A stretch of 64,000 nucleotides of DNA from Bacteroidota bacterium (lineage in GTDB: Bacteria > Bacteroidota > JABWAT01). Shown here piece after piece: positions 17,231 to 27,616 of the stretch. How positions within the stretch are numbered: the first letter of the stretch is position 1; each line of letters opens with the position of its first letter. The stretch spans positions 102,924-166,923 of the forward strand of contig JABWAT010000004.1 of NCBI GenBank assembly GCA_013360915.1, in the 5' to 3' direction. A model generated the notes under the pieces. It had not been told where the DNA came from. It saw only the letters and a program-made list of their open reading frames with translations, and did not search any database. A program made the position numbers and the translations under genes.

Positions 17231-18193
17231 ATGGAACCCATACTGACACCCAATCCGAAAAGATTCGTGCTGTTCCCCATCCGGCATGACAAAATCTGGC
17301 AGATGTATAAACAGGCCGAAGCCAGTTTCTGGACAGCCGAGGAAATTGACCTGTCGCAGGATCTGACTGACTGGAAACGGCTGAATGCGGATGAACGTCA
17401 TTTCATCTCGCATGTTCTGGCCTTTTTTGCTGCAAGCGATGGCATTATCAATGAAAATCTGTGTCTGCGCTTCAGCACAGAAGTACAGATTCCGGAAGCC
17501 CGGTGCTTTTATGGATTTCAGATCGCCATCGAAAATATTCATTCGGAAACCTACAGCCTGCTTATCGATACCTACATTCAGGATCCATCCGAAAAAGACC
17601 GGTTGTTCAATGCAATTCAGACCGTTCCTGCGGTGACGAAAAAGGCACAATGGGCTCTTAAATGGATCGACAGTCAGGAATCATTTGCAAAAAGACTGCT
17701 GGCCTTTGCGGCTGTGGAAGGGATCTTTTTCTCGGGCAGTTTCTGTGCCATTTTCTGGCTGAAGAAGCGCGGTCTCATGCCCGGTCTCACCTTTTCAAAT
17801 GAACTGATCAGCCGCGATGAAGGACTGCACAGGGATTTCGCCGTTCTGCTGCATTCCATGCTCAACGAAAAACTGAGCAAGGAAACCATTTATAAGCTGA
17901 TCGGTGAAGCAGTGGAAATCGAAAAAGAATTTGTCACCGATGCGCTGCCGGTTTCCCTCATCGGCATGAATGCCGCGATGATGAATCAGTACATCGAATT
18001 TGTAGCCGATCACCTGATTACGTCGCTCGGATTGCCTAAAAAGTACAATGCTGCCAATCCCTTCGATTGGATGGAACTGATTTCGATGCAGGGGAAAACG
18101 AACTTTTTCGAAAAACGGGTCGGTGACTACCAGAAAGCGGGAGTTATGGCCGATAAAAATGATATGACCTTTAGCCTGGATGAGGATTTCTGA
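17231..18193 (+). CDS. nrdB: Class Ia ribonucleotide reductase, beta (radical) subunit
   Basis: 320 aa. The di-iron and radical residues are intact: Asp40 in [11 protein letters not shown], Glu101 and His104 in ENIHSETY, the radical Tyr108 in the same motif, Glu in [13 protein letters not shown], and Glu/His in [12 protein letters not shown]. The sequence is close to the eukaryotic-type R2 pattern ([39 protein letters not shown]). It generates a tyrosyl radical with oxygen for the NrdA partner. The start ATG at 17231 has no obvious ribosome-binding site; the upstream repeat arm ends 13 nt away. The stop overlaps the nrdA start (TGATG). Confidence 0.95.
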   Translation: MEPILTPNPKRFVLFPIRHDKIWQMYKQAEASFWTAEEIDLSQDLTDWKRLNADERHFISHVLAFFAASDGIINENLCLRFSTEVQIPEARCFYGFQIAIENIHSETYSLLIDTYIQDPSEKDRLFNAIQTVPAVTKKAQWALKWIDSQESFAKRLLAFAAVEGIFFSGSFCAIFWLKKRGLMPGLTFSNELISRDEGLHRDFAVLLHSMLNEKLSKETIYKLIGEAVEIEKEFVTDALPVSLIGMNAAMMNQYIEFVADHLITSLGLPKKYNAANPFDWMELISMQGKTNFFEKRVGDYQKAGVMADKNDMTFSLDEDF

Positions 18194-20610
18194 TGTTTGT
18201 AGTGAAGCGGGATGGACGGCGGGAAGAAGTCCACTTTGATAAAATAACAGCACGTATTAAAAAAATGGTCTACGGACTCGATCACCGGTATGTCGATCCG
18301 GTTCGGGTGGCCATGAAAGTGATTGAAGGGTTGTATGACGGGGTGACCACCGCCGAGCTCGATAATCTGGCAGCGGAAACCTGTGCATCGCTTACCACCC
18401 GGCATCCGGATTACGCCATTCTGGCGGCACGGATTGCGGTGTCGAATCTGCATAAGAATACCAGCAAATCTTTCAGCGAGACCATCGATAAACTATATCG
18501 GTATATCGATCCGAAGACCGGTGACGGGGCCTCGATGATTGCCGATGATGTGCACTCGCTTGTTATGCTGCATGCCGATGAATTCAATTCGGCCATCGTG
18601 TATGACCGCGATTTTAATTACGACTATTTCGGATTTAAAACACTCGAAAAATCCTACCTGTTAAAAATTGACGGAAAAGTGGTTGAACGCCCGCAGCATC
18701 TGCTTATGCGGGTCTCGGTGGGAATCCATAAAGCGGATATTGCTGCAGCCATTGAGACGTACAATTTACTATCGGAAAAATGGTTTACGCATGCAACGCC
18801 GACCCTGTTTAATGCAGGAACGCCCAAGCCGCAGATGTCCTCTTGTTTTCTGCTCACCATGAAGGATGACAGCATTGAAGGCATTTATGAAACCTTGAAG
18901 CAAACCGCACTGATTTCCCAGTCGGCCGGTGGAATCGGACTGTCCATTCACAACATCCGGGCCACCGGATCCTACATCAAGGGAACCAACGGGACTTCCA
19001 ATGGAATTATCCCCATGCTGCGCGTCTTTAACAACACGGCCCGATACGTCGATCAGGGAGGTGGTAAGCGGAAAGGTGCGTTTGCGGTTTATCTGGAACC
19101 CTGGCATGCCGATGTGTTTGAATTTCTCGATCTGAAGAAGAATCACGGGAAAGAAGAACAGCGGGCCCGTGACCTGTTCTATGCCATGTGGATCCCCGAC
19201 CTGTTTATGAAACGGGTTGAATCTGATGAGCATTGGTCGCTGTTCTGCCCAAATGAGGCAAAGGGACTTCCCGATACCTGGGGGGATGCATTCGAATCCC
19301 TTTATCTTCAGTACGAGAAGGAAGGAAAAGCCCGTCGGGTGGTGAAAGCCCGTGATTTGTGGTACCAGATCATGGAATCGCAGATCGAGACCGGCACGCC
19401 GTACATTCTCTACAAGGACGCCGCCAACCGGAAATCGAACCAGCAGAATCTGGGAACGATCCGGTCATCGAACCTCTGTACCGAAATCATCGAGTACACC
19501 AGTCCGGATGAAGTCGCAGTATGTAACCTGGCCTCTATTGCACTGCCCCGGTTTGTGAATGAGGAAACGCGGTCCTTCGATCATCAGAAACTGTATGAGG
19601 TCACCAAGGTGGCCACCCGGAATCTGAATAAGATCATCGATCTGAATTACTATCCGGTGGAAGAAGCCCGCCGGTCCAATTTCCGGCATCGCCCCATCGG
19701 TTTGGGTGTACAGGGGTTGGCCGATGCTTTTATCCTTATGCGGTACCCGTTTGATTCGGATGAAGCAAAAGCACTGAACCGCGATATTTTCGAGACGATT
19801 TATTTCGCTGCCTGTGAAGCATCCATGGAACTGGCAGGTCAGCATGGTCCGTACGAAACCTTTGCGGGATCCCCTGCCAGCAAGGGAATCCTTCAGTTCG
19901 ACATGTGGAATAGTTCCCCGTCTGCACGATGGAACTGGGATAAGCTGAAGTCGGAAATTGTTAAGAACGGACTCAGGAATTCACTGCTTCTGGCACCCAT
20001 GCCGACAGCTTCCACCAGTCAGATTCTGGGGAACAATGAGTGCTTTGAACCATACACCTCAAATATCTACTCACGCCGTGTGCTCTCGGGTGAATTTGCG
20101 GTGGTGAATAAACACCTGATGAAAGATCTGGTTGATATGGGAATCTGGAATGAAGGTCTGAAGAATAAAATTCTGGCCGGAAACGGATCCATCCAGCAGA
20201 TCAGGGAAATTCCCGATGAGTTGAAGGCCTTGTACAAAACCGTATGGGAAATCAAACAAAAGGATCTGATTGACATGGCCGCCGACCGCGGGGCCTTCAT
20301 CTGCCAGAGCCAAAGCCTGAATCTGTTTGTCGAAGCGCCCAATTTCGCCAAACTGACTTCCATGCATTTCTATGCCTGGAAGAAGGGTCTGAAAACGGGA
20401 ATGTACTACCTGCGGACCAAAGCGGCGGCTGAAGCAGTGAAATTCACGGTGGATGCCAACGCCCTGAAGGAACCGGTGGCCGAAAAGGCATCCGAACCCG
20501 TCCACGCTCTGGCGGCGCTGCCGGTGGAAGATGAATCGGTTAAGGATAATTACAGTGATCTGGCCTGCTCCCTCGACAATCCTGATGCATGTGAATCGTG
20601 CTCGGGATAA
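18193..20610 (+). CDS. nrdA: Class I ribonucleotide reductase, alpha (catalytic) subunit
   Basis: 805 aa. The N-terminal ATP-cone ([20 protein letters not shown]) gives allosteric activity control. Catalytic-domain signatures include [20 protein letters not shown] (first active-site Cys), [29 protein letters not shown] (radical Cys/Glu), [21 protein letters not shown] and the C-terminal CxxC tail (ACESCSG) that re-reduces the active-site disulfide. The start overlaps the nrdB stop by one base, so the subunits are coupled. A strong terminator follows at 20632. Confidence 0.95.
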   Translation: MFVVKRDGRREEVHFDKITARIKKMVYGLDHRYVDPVRVAMKVIEGLYDGVTTAELDNLAAETCASLTTRHPDYAILAARIAVSNLHKNTSKSFSETIDKLYRYIDPKTGDGASMIADDVHSLVMLHADEFNSAIVYDRDFNYDYFGFKTLEKSYLLKIDGKVVERPQHLLMRVSVGIHKADIAAAIETYNLLSEKWFTHATPTLFNAGTPKPQMSSCFLLTMKDDSIEGIYETLKQTALISQSAGGIGLSIHNIRATGSYIKGTNGTSNGIIPMLRVFNNTARYVDQGGGKRKGAFAVYLEPWHADVFEFLDLKKNHGKEEQRARDLFYAMWIPDLFMKRVESDEHWSLFCPNEAKGLPDTWGDAFESLYLQYEKEGKARRVVKARDLWYQIMESQIETGTPYILYKDAANRKSNQQNLGTIRSSNLCTEIIEYTSPDEVAVCNLASIALPRFVNEETRSFDHQKLYEVTKVATRNLNKIIDLNYYPVEEARRSNFRHRPIGLGVQGLADAFILMRYPFDSDEAKALNRDIFETIYFAACEASMELAGQHGPYETFAGSPASKGILQFDMWNSSPSARWNWDKLKSEIVKNGLRNSLLLAPMPTASTSQILGNNECFEPYTSNIYSRRVLSGEFAVVNKHLMKDLVDMGIWNEGLKNKILAGNGSIQQIREIPDELKALYKTVWEIKQKDLIDMAADRGAFICQSQSLNLFVEAPNFAKLTSMHFYAWKKGLKTGMYYLRTKAAAEAVKFTVDANALKEPVAEKASEPVHALAALPVEDESVKDNYSDLACSLDNPDACESCSG

Positions 20611-20631
20611 TGGCTCAGTTCACTGACTGAC

Positions 20632-20668
20632 AAAAGGCGCCTGGTCCCCCACGAGGCGCCTTTTTTTT
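20632..20668 (+). terminator. Rho-independent terminator of the nrd cluster
   Basis: AAAAGGCGCCT pairs with AGGCGCCTTTT across an 11-nt loop, followed by a run of eight T. It ends transcription about 20-60 nt after nrdA. Confidence 0.9.
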
Positions 20669-20776
20669 GCTGCGCCTATTCAAGTGATTCGGGTCCGGGT
20701 CGTGGGAAAAACAGTCCTCAGGTGGAAGGCTGTTCCCTGATGACATCCATTATCAGGGAACCGAAAGGATCAGCAG

Positions 20777-20848
<72 letters not shown>

Positions 20849-20951
20849 ATGATCCGAAAATAGTCCCGGTAACCGTCTAATTCAAGCGATATAAACCCGG
20901 ATTTACCCAATATTGAGAATGTAGTTGCAATATGCTGACTATGTGAGAATA

Positions 20952-20982
20952 TTGTTCCCGTTGATCGTGTTTCGTATTTTCA
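20952..20982 (+). promoter_or_regulatory. Candidate rocD promoter
   Basis: TTGTTC (20952-20957) and TATTTTCA (20975-20982) are separated by 17 nt. The rocD ribosome-binding site AAGGA (20992-20996) and ATG (21003) follow directly. Confidence 0.4.
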
Positions 20983-21002
20983 GGGAAAATCAAGGACCAA
21001 CC

Positions 21003-22214
21003 ATGATGACCACCGACCTGACCACTTCGACTGACTTTATCCAACTGGAAGACCGCCTTGGTGCGCACAATTATCACCCGCTCGATGTGGTGATTCACCG
21101 AGCCGGGGGAATCTGGGTATGGGATGTGGATGGAAAGCGCTACATGGACTGTCTGGCCAGCTATTCGGCTGTGAATCAGGGCCATTGCCATCCTCGCATT
21201 CTCGACACTCTTCAGAAGCAGGCGGCCACGGTCACGCTTACTTCCCGGGCTTTCCGGAATGATCAGCTGCCGCTGTTATACCAGAAATTGCATGATGTCA
21301 CCGGCATGACCATGTTTCTCATGATGAACTCGGGAGCGGAAGCCATAGAAACGGCTGTCAAAGCAGCCAGGAAATGGGGTTATACCCGTAAAGGCATCCC
21401 CGATAATCAGGCCGAGATTATTGTTGCAGCCAATAACTTCCACGGTCGTACCACGACGGTTATTTCCTTTTCAACCGAACAACAGTACCGTGATGGATTT
21501 GGTCCTTTCACGCCGGGTTTCAGAATCGTTCCCTTCGGTGATGCCGCGGCTATCCGTGAGGCAATCACACCCAACACCGCAGCCGTTCTGATCGAACCCA
21601 TTCAGGCTGAAGCGGGAATCCTGATTCCACCCGATGGTTATCTGCGTGAAGTTGAAAGCATCTGCCGGGAAAATCAGGTTTTATTCATCGTGGATGAAAT
21701 ACAGACCGGATTCGGCCGGACGGGACGTCTGTTCGCCCATCAGCATGAAGGGGTGACTCCCGATATGATTGTGGTTGGAAAGGCGCTTTCGGGAGGATAC
21801 TACCCGGTTTCGGCCGTACTGTCCACACCAGAGGTACTCGGTGTATTCCGGCCCGGGGACCATGGGTCCACTTTCGGCGGCAACCCGCTTGGATGTGCGG
21901 TTGCCTGTACTGCCATCGACGTAATTATGGATGAGAACCTGGTTGACCGCTCCCGTGAAGTGGGGGCCTACTTCCTTTCCCGGCTTCAATCCATCCGTCA
22001 CCCGAAGGTGAAGGAGGTGCGTGGCCGTGGTCTTCTGATCGGATTTGAGCTGACACAAAAGGCCCGTCCGCTGGTACTGAAACTGCAGGAATTGGGTGTA
22101 CTCTGCAAGGATACCCATGAGACCATCATCCGTTTTACCCCGCCTCTTGTGATTTCACGTGAGGACATTGACTGGGCCGTTGAGCAGGTCCGGATAGCCC
22201 TTCAGGACTTCTGA
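21003..22214 (+). CDS. rocD: Ornithine aminotransferase (class III PLP aminotransferase)
   Basis: 403 aa from the ATG at 21003 with AAGGA 6 nt upstream; a longer frame back to 20925 lacks family sequence. The N-terminus NYHPLDVVIHRAGGIWVWDV followed by LASYSAVNQGHCHPRI is characteristic of ornithine aminotransferases more than of acetylornithine enzymes. Other motifs are MNSGAEAIETAVK, FHGRTTTVISFS, VDEIQTGFGRTG and the PLP lysine in GKALSGGYYPVSAV. It converts ornithine and 2-oxoglutarate to glutamate semialdehyde, which cyclises to pyrroline-5-carboxylate. The next gene, proC, uses that product. Confidence 0.92.
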   Translation: MMTTDLTTSTDFIQLEDRLGAHNYHPLDVVIHRAGGIWVWDVDGKRYMDCLASYSAVNQGHCHPRILDTLQKQAATVTLTSRAFRNDQLPLLYQKLHDVTGMTMFLMMNSGAEAIETAVKAARKWGYTRKGIPDNQAEIIVAANNFHGRTTTVISFSTEQQYRDGFGPFTPGFRIVPFGDAAAIREAITPNTAAVLIEPIQAEAGILIPPDGYLREVESICRENQVLFIVDEIQTGFGRTGRLFAHQHEGVTPDMIVVGKALSGGYYPVSAVLSTPEVLGVFRPGDHGSTFGGNPLGCAVACTAIDVIMDENLVDRSREVGAYFLSRLQSIRHPKVKEVRGRGLLIGFELTQKARPLVLKLQELGVLCKDTHETIIRFTPPLVISREDIDWAVEQVRIALQDF

Positions 22215-22238
22215 ACAAAGCCGGATTGGTAACCTGGT

Positions 22239-22269
22239 TTCAGAAATTTCGTAGAAATCCCTATTTTTA
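22239..22269 (+). promoter_or_regulatory. Candidate proC promoter
   Basis: TTCAGA (22239-22244) and TATTTTTA (22262-22269) are 17 nt apart. An AAGGGG ribosome-binding site at 22279-22284 and the ATG at 22290 follow. The short rocD-proC gap leaves read-through equally possible. Confidence 0.35.
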
Positions 22270-22289
22270 AAGATTTTTAAGGGGATTTC

Positions 22290-23123
22290 ATGCTTAGTTC
22301 GCATCGGATCGGGGTGATAGGTGCCGGGGTGATGGGTCAGGCCATGATCAACGGAATGATTTCGGCCGGGTTGGTAAAGCCAGAGCAACTCTGGGCATCG
22401 GTCCGGTCAGAAGCGAGCCTGGCCCGCGTTCAGCAGGGAAGTCCGGTGCGGGTGGTACGTGATTTCTCGGCAGAAATTTCCCAGACCACGATTTTCCTGA
22501 TTTGCACCAAGCCACGTTATGTGGGACCGGTTCTCGAAACGCTGAAGAATTCAGGTCAGTTAAATTCAGACTCTCTGATTATTTCCATTGCAGCCGGCGT
22601 GACCATTTCCCGTATTCAGCAAATTATTGGTCCGTCCAGTCCCGTGATCCGGGCCATGCCAAATACACCCTGCCAGATCAATGAGGGAATCACCGTAATT
22701 TCTCCGGCGGCCGGCGTTACCGAGGCCCAACGGCAACTGGCCAAATCTATTTTCTCTGGTGTTGGTAAGGTGATTGAACTCGAAGAAATTCATATGGATG
22801 CCGTGACGGCTGTCAGCGGATCGGGGCCTGCCTATATTTTTCTGATGATGGAGGCGCTGGCCGATGGGGCGGTCCGGGTTGGAATTCCGCGCGATGTGGC
22901 CCTTCAACTTGTTTCACAAACCGTTCTGGGTTCAGCTAAAATGCTTCAGCAATCGGGAAAGCACCCTGCTGCACTTAAAGATGATGTCACCACACCCTCC
23001 GGAACCACCATTGCAGCCCTTTTGACCATGGAAGATGGAAAAATACGCTCGGTGCTGGCCCGGGCCGTCGAAGAAGCCACCCGAACTGCCCGCGGTCTGG
23101 CCGATCCGTATAAAAAGGATTAG
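22290..23123 (+). CDS. proC: Pyrroline-5-carboxylate reductase
   Basis: 277 aa, normal length. The N-terminal NAD(P)-binding motif is IGVIGAGVMGQAMINGM. Conserved family blocks are VIRAMPNTPCQINEG, AVSGSGPAYIFLMMEALADGAV, and the C-terminal KDDVTTPSGTTIAALLTME. It reduces P5C to proline, completing ornithine-to-proline conversion with the upstream rocD. The next gene starts 2 nt downstream. Confidence 0.95.
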   Translation: MLSSHRIGVIGAGVMGQAMINGMISAGLVKPEQLWASVRSEASLARVQQGSPVRVVRDFSAEISQTTIFLICTKPRYVGPVLETLKNSGQLNSDSLIISIAAGVTISRIQQIIGPSSPVIRAMPNTPCQINEGITVISPAAGVTEAQRQLAKSIFSGVGKVIELEEIHMDAVTAVSGSGPAYIFLMMEALADGAVRVGIPRDVALQLVSQTVLGSAKMLQQSGKHPAALKDDVTTPSGTTIAALLTMEDGKIRSVLARAVEEATRTARGLADPYKKD

Positions 23124-23125
23124 GA

Positions 23126-24424
23126 ATGTTCAGGTTTCTTCTGCTTTCTGCATTGGCAGGACTGTTTTCTTCTGCCTGGGCCGGATCCGATTCCACGGCG
23201 ACCATCAGGGTTGGAAAGTTTTGGGTCATGGGAAATGACCAGACCGACTCCTGGGTGATTGAAAGAGAACTGCCTTTCCGGTACGGTGATCTGATCACCG
23301 AGGACGAACTGGAATTCACCCGTGCACGCATTGAGGCGACAGGCCTTTTTAACCGGGTGGTAATTGTGAAACGTCCCGGTATTCCGGTAGGATATACCGA
23401 TCTCGAAATTCAGGTGACCGAGACCTTCTACCTGTATCCGGTGCCGGTGTTCGATTTTGTGGGTGGACGCTTTTCCGATATTAATTACGGTGGTGGGCTT
23501 ATACACCGGAATTTCAGAGGAAATGCCGAAATTCTGGGGTTCACCGGCTGGCTGGGGTATTCGCCCGGATTTTCTTTCTATTATGAGAATCCCTGGATCG
23601 GTGGAAAAAGCAGACACTTTCTATCTGCAGAAATCAGCCGGTACTCTGCACCGTCCCGGACGATGACGTGGGCTTCGTTCGATGAGTACTGGTGGAAACT
23701 GAACCTCTTTGTCAAAAAATACACCAACCGGTACTTCTATCTCGGTCTCGGTCTTTCCGAAAATCATATCCGGCTGGCGACTGCTGAACCGGTAAACGGA
23801 AACGGTCCAACCGAATTCTGGTTTTTTGCTCCCTACCTGGAAGCCAGCTATGACAGCCGTGACTTTCCGGCTTATGCCCACCGGGGAATGCTTGCCAAGC
23901 TGAGGGTGACGAAAAACGGAATCAGCAATCCGGATATAAATAACTGGATGGTAGCCGTCGACGGCCGGTATTTTCTGCGGCTGGCTGAACGGCAGGCCAT
24001 CGGGTTTAACAGCGCTCATCTGGTCACAATCGGTTCCCCCGAAGTTTTCCAGTATAATTATCTGGGTTACGAAAACCGGCTCAGAGGCTATTTTTACGAT
24101 GTGGTTGAATCGAAAAACCTTACCCTTACTCAGGTTGAATATCGGTTTCCTGTCAGTAAAATCTGGTACATCAACCCCGGACTGGCGAACAGCACCACCG
24201 GACAGGCCACTGAAAACCTGAAGTTTGGTTTTTCGGGGACCTTGTTTGCCGCACATGCCATCAGCTGGGACTCACCCGACAATGTATCGGTGCGGAATAC
24301 CCGCAGCGGATATGGTGCAGGACTGAACATTATTGTACCCTATCTGGAGGCCATCCGGCTGGAAGCGGCCTTTAATGACAAGGGAACGTTTAATGCGGTG
24401 TTTGCGCTTGGGGTATCTTTCTGA
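23126..24424 (+). CDS. Outer-membrane POTRA/beta-barrel protein (BamA/Omp85-like)
   Basis: 432 aa. The signal peptide is about residues 1-19 (ends AWAG). One POTRA-like unit follows (VGKFWVMGNDQTD, IERELPFRYGDLITEDELEFTRARIEATGLFNRVVI). The remainder is a barrel with many aromatic strands (GGGLIHRNFRGNAEILGF, YLEASYDSRDFPAYAHRGM, YNYLGYENRLRGY) ending in Phe (FALGVSF), the expected terminal residue. It is far shorter than BamA (usually five POTRA domains), so it is not the main assembly factor. Cargo unknown. It starts 2 nt after proC, and its last 35 nt overlap the convergent gene on the minus strand. Confidence 0.8.
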   Translation: MFRFLLLSALAGLFSSAWAGSDSTATIRVGKFWVMGNDQTDSWVIERELPFRYGDLITEDELEFTRARIEATGLFNRVVIVKRPGIPVGYTDLEIQVTETFYLYPVPVFDFVGGRFSDINYGGGLIHRNFRGNAEILGFTGWLGYSPGFSFYYENPWIGGKSRHFLSAEISRYSAPSRTMTWASFDEYWWKLNLFVKKYTNRYFYLGLGLSENHIRLATAEPVNGNGPTEFWFFAPYLEASYDSRDFPAYAHRGMLAKLRVTKNGISNPDINNWMVAVDGRYFLRLAERQAIGFNSAHLVTIGSPEVFQYNYLGYENRLRGYFYDVVESKNLTLTQVEYRFPVSKIWYINPGLANSTTGQATENLKFGFSGTLFAAHAISWDSPDNVSVRNTRSGYGAGLNIIVPYLEAIRLEAAFNDKGTFNAVFALGVSF

Positions 24425-26378
24425 TGGGGGGACTGGCATGTCTCCGTTCCCTGAGCAATTGAAGACAACCCTGTGTGACAATCCGGTTCCAGTGATGATA
24501 GGTCGCTGCCTCGCCGGGAGGTGAGGTGATCGGATTCCCGTTCAGGTCGGTCACCTGAGTTTCCTGCGTGCTCAGATTCAGAAAACTGATCTGATTGCCC
24601 CACAATACGGCATTGTAGTCATTGGTATTCCAAAGCGCCATTCCTGAATCGGGATGCACCCGGTTGAGGTCACGTCCCCATGATTGAACGGAAAAGGATC
24701 CTTCCATTAATCCCAGCACCGTTGGCATCAGATCGGGCTGACCCCCCGGTGTGGTAATAACGCTCCCGCTGACTGGTAGGACCGGGCCAGCAATTGCTGC
24801 AGGGATGTGAAAACGGGCGTGGGACAGCACCGGATCATCAAATTTTTTGGTATGATCAGCCACCAGGATAAACAACGTGTTTTTATAAAAATCCTGCTCG
24901 CGGATCCGCGAGAAAAACTCTCCCATGGCTGCATCGGAGTAATGGACCAGATTGTAAAAATACCCCCGATCCAATGAATCAACCCGGCTGAGTGGGACCA
25001 GATCGGGTGGCCGGGTAAAGGGCTCATGAGTGGTCAGAGTAAAAAGCACACTGACAAAGGGCTCCTTCAGCTTTCCCAATTCAACGGCGGCCCGGCGGAA
25101 CATGGCGCGGTCACTCGCTCCCCAATGGTTTCCATAATCGGCCGGATCGAAATCCTGAACACCGATGAACCGGTTGAATCCGTTTGCCCTAAGAAAAGAC
25201 CGCATATTATCAAAGTCGGGATCACCTCCATACAAAAACAGGGCATCTTCCCAACCCAATGGTTTCAGGGTAGTGGCTATGGTGGGAAAATGAGTCAGGG
25301 AGGTCACATGTTTCATCACCGAGCTTCCGCGGTAACCGGGAAAACCGGTGGTGGTTGAAAGAATTCCCCGGTTCGACCGGATACCGGTGGCATAAAACCG
25401 GCTGAAACGCATACCGGTGGCCGCAACACTGTCAAATACCGGGGTGACGTTCAGGGGATCTCCGTATGAACCGGTCATATCGGCCCGCCAGCTTTCCAGA
25501 ACGATGAAAACAAGATTGGGCTTTCCTTTAATGGTTCCGTTGCCGGTGATCACCCGCTCAAGCGGATAGTCAGGTCCGGTTGGCTGATCGCCTGTTTGAT
25601 GAAGACGGGACATGATTTCCCGAGATAGTTTTTCCCGGTCCGGTTCATAAACCGGGCCGTCGGGTTGCTCACGCCAGGCACTGACGAGGGTGAAAACCGG
25701 ATTCAGTCCCAACTGATTGGCGAACTCATGATCAGAAAAGTAAGCATCGCCCCACTGTACAGGAACCGATCGCCAGGTTCCGCGGAAACCCAGAAAGACG
25801 AGTGAGGCAGTCAGAAGAAAAGTGCCGGCAGTAAGCCACGTAAAACGGGGCCGGGGTAACCCCTGCGGTTGCAAATTCAGCCAGCGATGCCGGATCCACC
25901 AGAATCCTGTTGCGAATGCTGCAAACAGAACCAGATAAGTCACCACCGGAAATTGTTGCCAGAGCATGGGAAGAACTTCGCCGGGTGAATCAAGATAATC
26001 AAATGCAAAATGATCAAGGTGGGTGGCAAAGAACTCGTAATACTTAATATCGGCCAGGGCCAGTGCAAAACCGGTAATGGCCAGGGTGGTGACCCAGCCT
26101 CTGGAAATCCTGAAAAAGAGCAGGGCGGTGCGGCCGACCGAAGAAAAAAGCAGCAAAACCGGAACGATGAGAATGGCCGAGACGAAAATGCTGTCGAACC
26201 AGACTCCGATGACAAAGGCTTTTACAAAATCGAAGCGGGGGATGCTGCCCCAGAAGGCAGAATGGAACAGAAAGAAGGCGACCCTGATTGCAGAAAAAAC
26301 ACCGAGAATGATCAGGTATTCCAGAATCAGGTAACGAAGAACACCCCATTCTGTACGGATGGTGTTCTTTAATGCCAA
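24390..26378 (-). CDS. LtaS/sulfatase-superfamily membrane enzyme (phosphoglycerol transferase-like)
   Basis: 662 aa from a TTG at 26378 with GAGG 8 nt upstream. About five N-terminal membrane helices are followed by a large extracytoplasmic alkaline-phosphatase-fold domain. Motifs are LVFIVLESWRADMTGSYGD (metal-binding Glu), YATGIRSNRGILSTTTGFPG (nucleophile region), LYGGDPDFDNM, VLFTLTTHEPF and LVADHTKKF...HARFHIP (metal Asp/His). In diderms such enzymes add phosphoglycerol or phosphoethanolamine to surface glycans or lipids; which one here is unknown. The start overlaps the end of the methyltransferase gene by 10 nt, and the 3' end overlaps the convergent barrel gene by 35 nt. Confidence 0.85.
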   Translation of the reverse strand: MALKNTIRTEWGVLRYLILEYLIILGVFSAIRVAFFLFHSAFWGSIPRFDFVKAFVIGVWFDSIFVSAILIVPVLLLFSSVGRTALLFFRISRGWVTTLAITGFALALADIKYYEFFATHLDHFAFDYLDSPGEVLPMLWQQFPVVTYLVLFAAFATGFWWIRHRWLNLQPQGLPRPRFTWLTAGTFLLTASLVFLGFRGTWRSVPVQWGDAYFSDHEFANQLGLNPVFTLVSAWREQPDGPVYEPDREKLSREIMSRLHQTGDQPTGPDYPLERVITGNGTIKGKPNLVFIVLESWRADMTGSYGDPLNVTPVFDSVAATGMRFSRFYATGIRSNRGILSTTTGFPGYRGSSVMKHVTSLTHFPTIATTLKPLGWEDALFLYGGDPDFDNMRSFLRANGFNRFIGVQDFDPADYGNHWGASDRAMFRRAAVELGKLKEPFVSVLFTLTTHEPFTRPPDLVPLSRVDSLDRGYFYNLVHYSDAAMGEFFSRIREQDFYKNTLFILVADHTKKFDDPVLSHARFHIPAAIAGPVLPVSGSVITTPGGQPDLMPTVLGLMEGSFSVQSWGRDLNRVHPDSGMALWNTNDYNAVLWGNQISFLNLSTQETQVTDLNGNPITSPPGEAATYHHWNRIVTQGCLQLLRERRHASPPIRKIPQAQTPH

Positions 26379-27571
26379 GGAATATCCTCAAGAAAGAAAG
26401 TTTTCAGATACATACTTTCAGGAATCTGCAACACCCAGGGATGGTCATCCGGCTGAAAGGTAATGGATTGCACGCGGAGAAGCCGGTTCACATCATTGCT
26501 GGCAATCCGGATGGCTTCAGCAAGCATGGGTTGGCTCAGATGGTAGGCACAACTTGAAACCACCAATCGGCCACCCGGTGTCAGGATTTTGAGTGCGCCA
26601 TTCACCAGCCGCCAGAACATCCATTTTTCGTTATCGGCTTTGGCTTTCTTTTTTGCCATGGCGGGCGGATCGATAATGATCACCGTATATCGCTCAGAAA
26701 GCGTGGCTGCAGTTTCCAGCCAGGAAAACACATCGTTGGCTTCGAACCGGCAGGTATGAAAACCATTCAGTTCTGCATTTTTAATGGCCAGCCCGATGGC
26801 GGCCGGATCGAGATCCACGCCCAGGACACGGGCACCTGTCCTGGCAGCAGCCATGGAAAAACCGCCGTTGTAGCAAAACAAATCCAGAACACGGTCCTCA
26901 GAAGTAACCATTTTCCCCAGCGTTGCACGGTTATCCCGCTGATCGGCGTAAAATCCGGTTTTATGTCCGCCCAGCAGATCGGCATAAAACTTCAGCCCCT
27001 GCTCATCAACAATGACCGGGTCTTCGGGGGCCGAGCCCGCCAGAACGCCTTTCACCTGTTCCAGATCTTCATCGGCACGGGAAGGCATATCGGATCGTTC
27101 GATGACACCTTTGAGCCCGTAGTCAGACAACAGAAAACGGGCAACGGCCGCCTTGATCCGGTCGGTACCAGCCGTCCGTGATTGAAGAACCGCATAATCA
27201 CCGATGCGATCAATGATCAGACCGGGACATCCATCTGCCTCGGCATGGACCCAACGCAGGGCAGAGGTATGGGAAACCAGTTCCTGCCGACGCTGAACAG
27301 CGGACCGGATTCTGTTAATCCAAAAATCGATGGTGGGAATAGAATCGTTTAATGTCAGCACTCTGACGCAGAGGGATGCCTTTGGGTTGGCATAGCCATA
27401 GCCAACAAACCCACCGGAATAATCCACGACCCGAACCAGATCGCCCGGACGGGGACGGCCTTCCCATCCGCCGGTCTCGTCGCGGAAAATAAACGGGTAG
27501 CCGTTACGGATTTTCTTTTCTTTTCCTTTTAAAAGGACTACCTGACTGAGGGGTGCGGAGTCATCGGTCAT
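26369..27571 (-). CDS. rlmI: RlmI-like 23S rRNA (cytosine-C5) methyltransferase
   Basis: 400 aa. The N-terminal PUA domain has LKGKEKKIRNGYPFIFRDE, and an RlmI-type insert follows. The C-terminal Rossmann methyltransferase has the SAM motif LDLFCYNGGFSMAAA, the acidic LGVDLDPAAIGLA, and the catalytic-region motif IIIDPPAMAKKKAKAD, plus a late SSCAYHLS. Family role: m5C1962 in 23S rRNA, although some relatives modify other sites. Co-transcribed with the membrane enzyme downstream (10-nt overlap). Confidence 0.9.
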   Translation of the reverse strand: MTDDSAPLSQVVLLKGKEKKIRNGYPFIFRDETGGWEGRPRPGDLVRVVDYSGGFVGYGYANPKASLCVRVLTLNDSIPTIDFWINRIRSAVQRRQELVSHTSALRWVHAEADGCPGLIIDRIGDYAVLQSRTAGTDRIKAAVARFLLSDYGLKGVIERSDMPSRADEDLEQVKGVLAGSAPEDPVIVDEQGLKFYADLLGGHKTGFYADQRDNRATLGKMVTSEDRVLDLFCYNGGFSMAAARTGARVLGVDLDPAAIGLAIKNAELNGFHTCRFEANDVFSWLETAATLSERYTVIIIDPPAMAKKKAKADNEKWMFWRLVNGALKILTPGGRLVVSSCAYHLSQPMLAEAIRIASNDVNRLLRVQSITFQPDDHPWVLQIPESMYLKTFFLEDIPWH

Positions 27572-27616
27572 TCCCGAAGATACAATCGCGGCGGAAAAAA
27601 CTGTGTCGGGTGGGTG

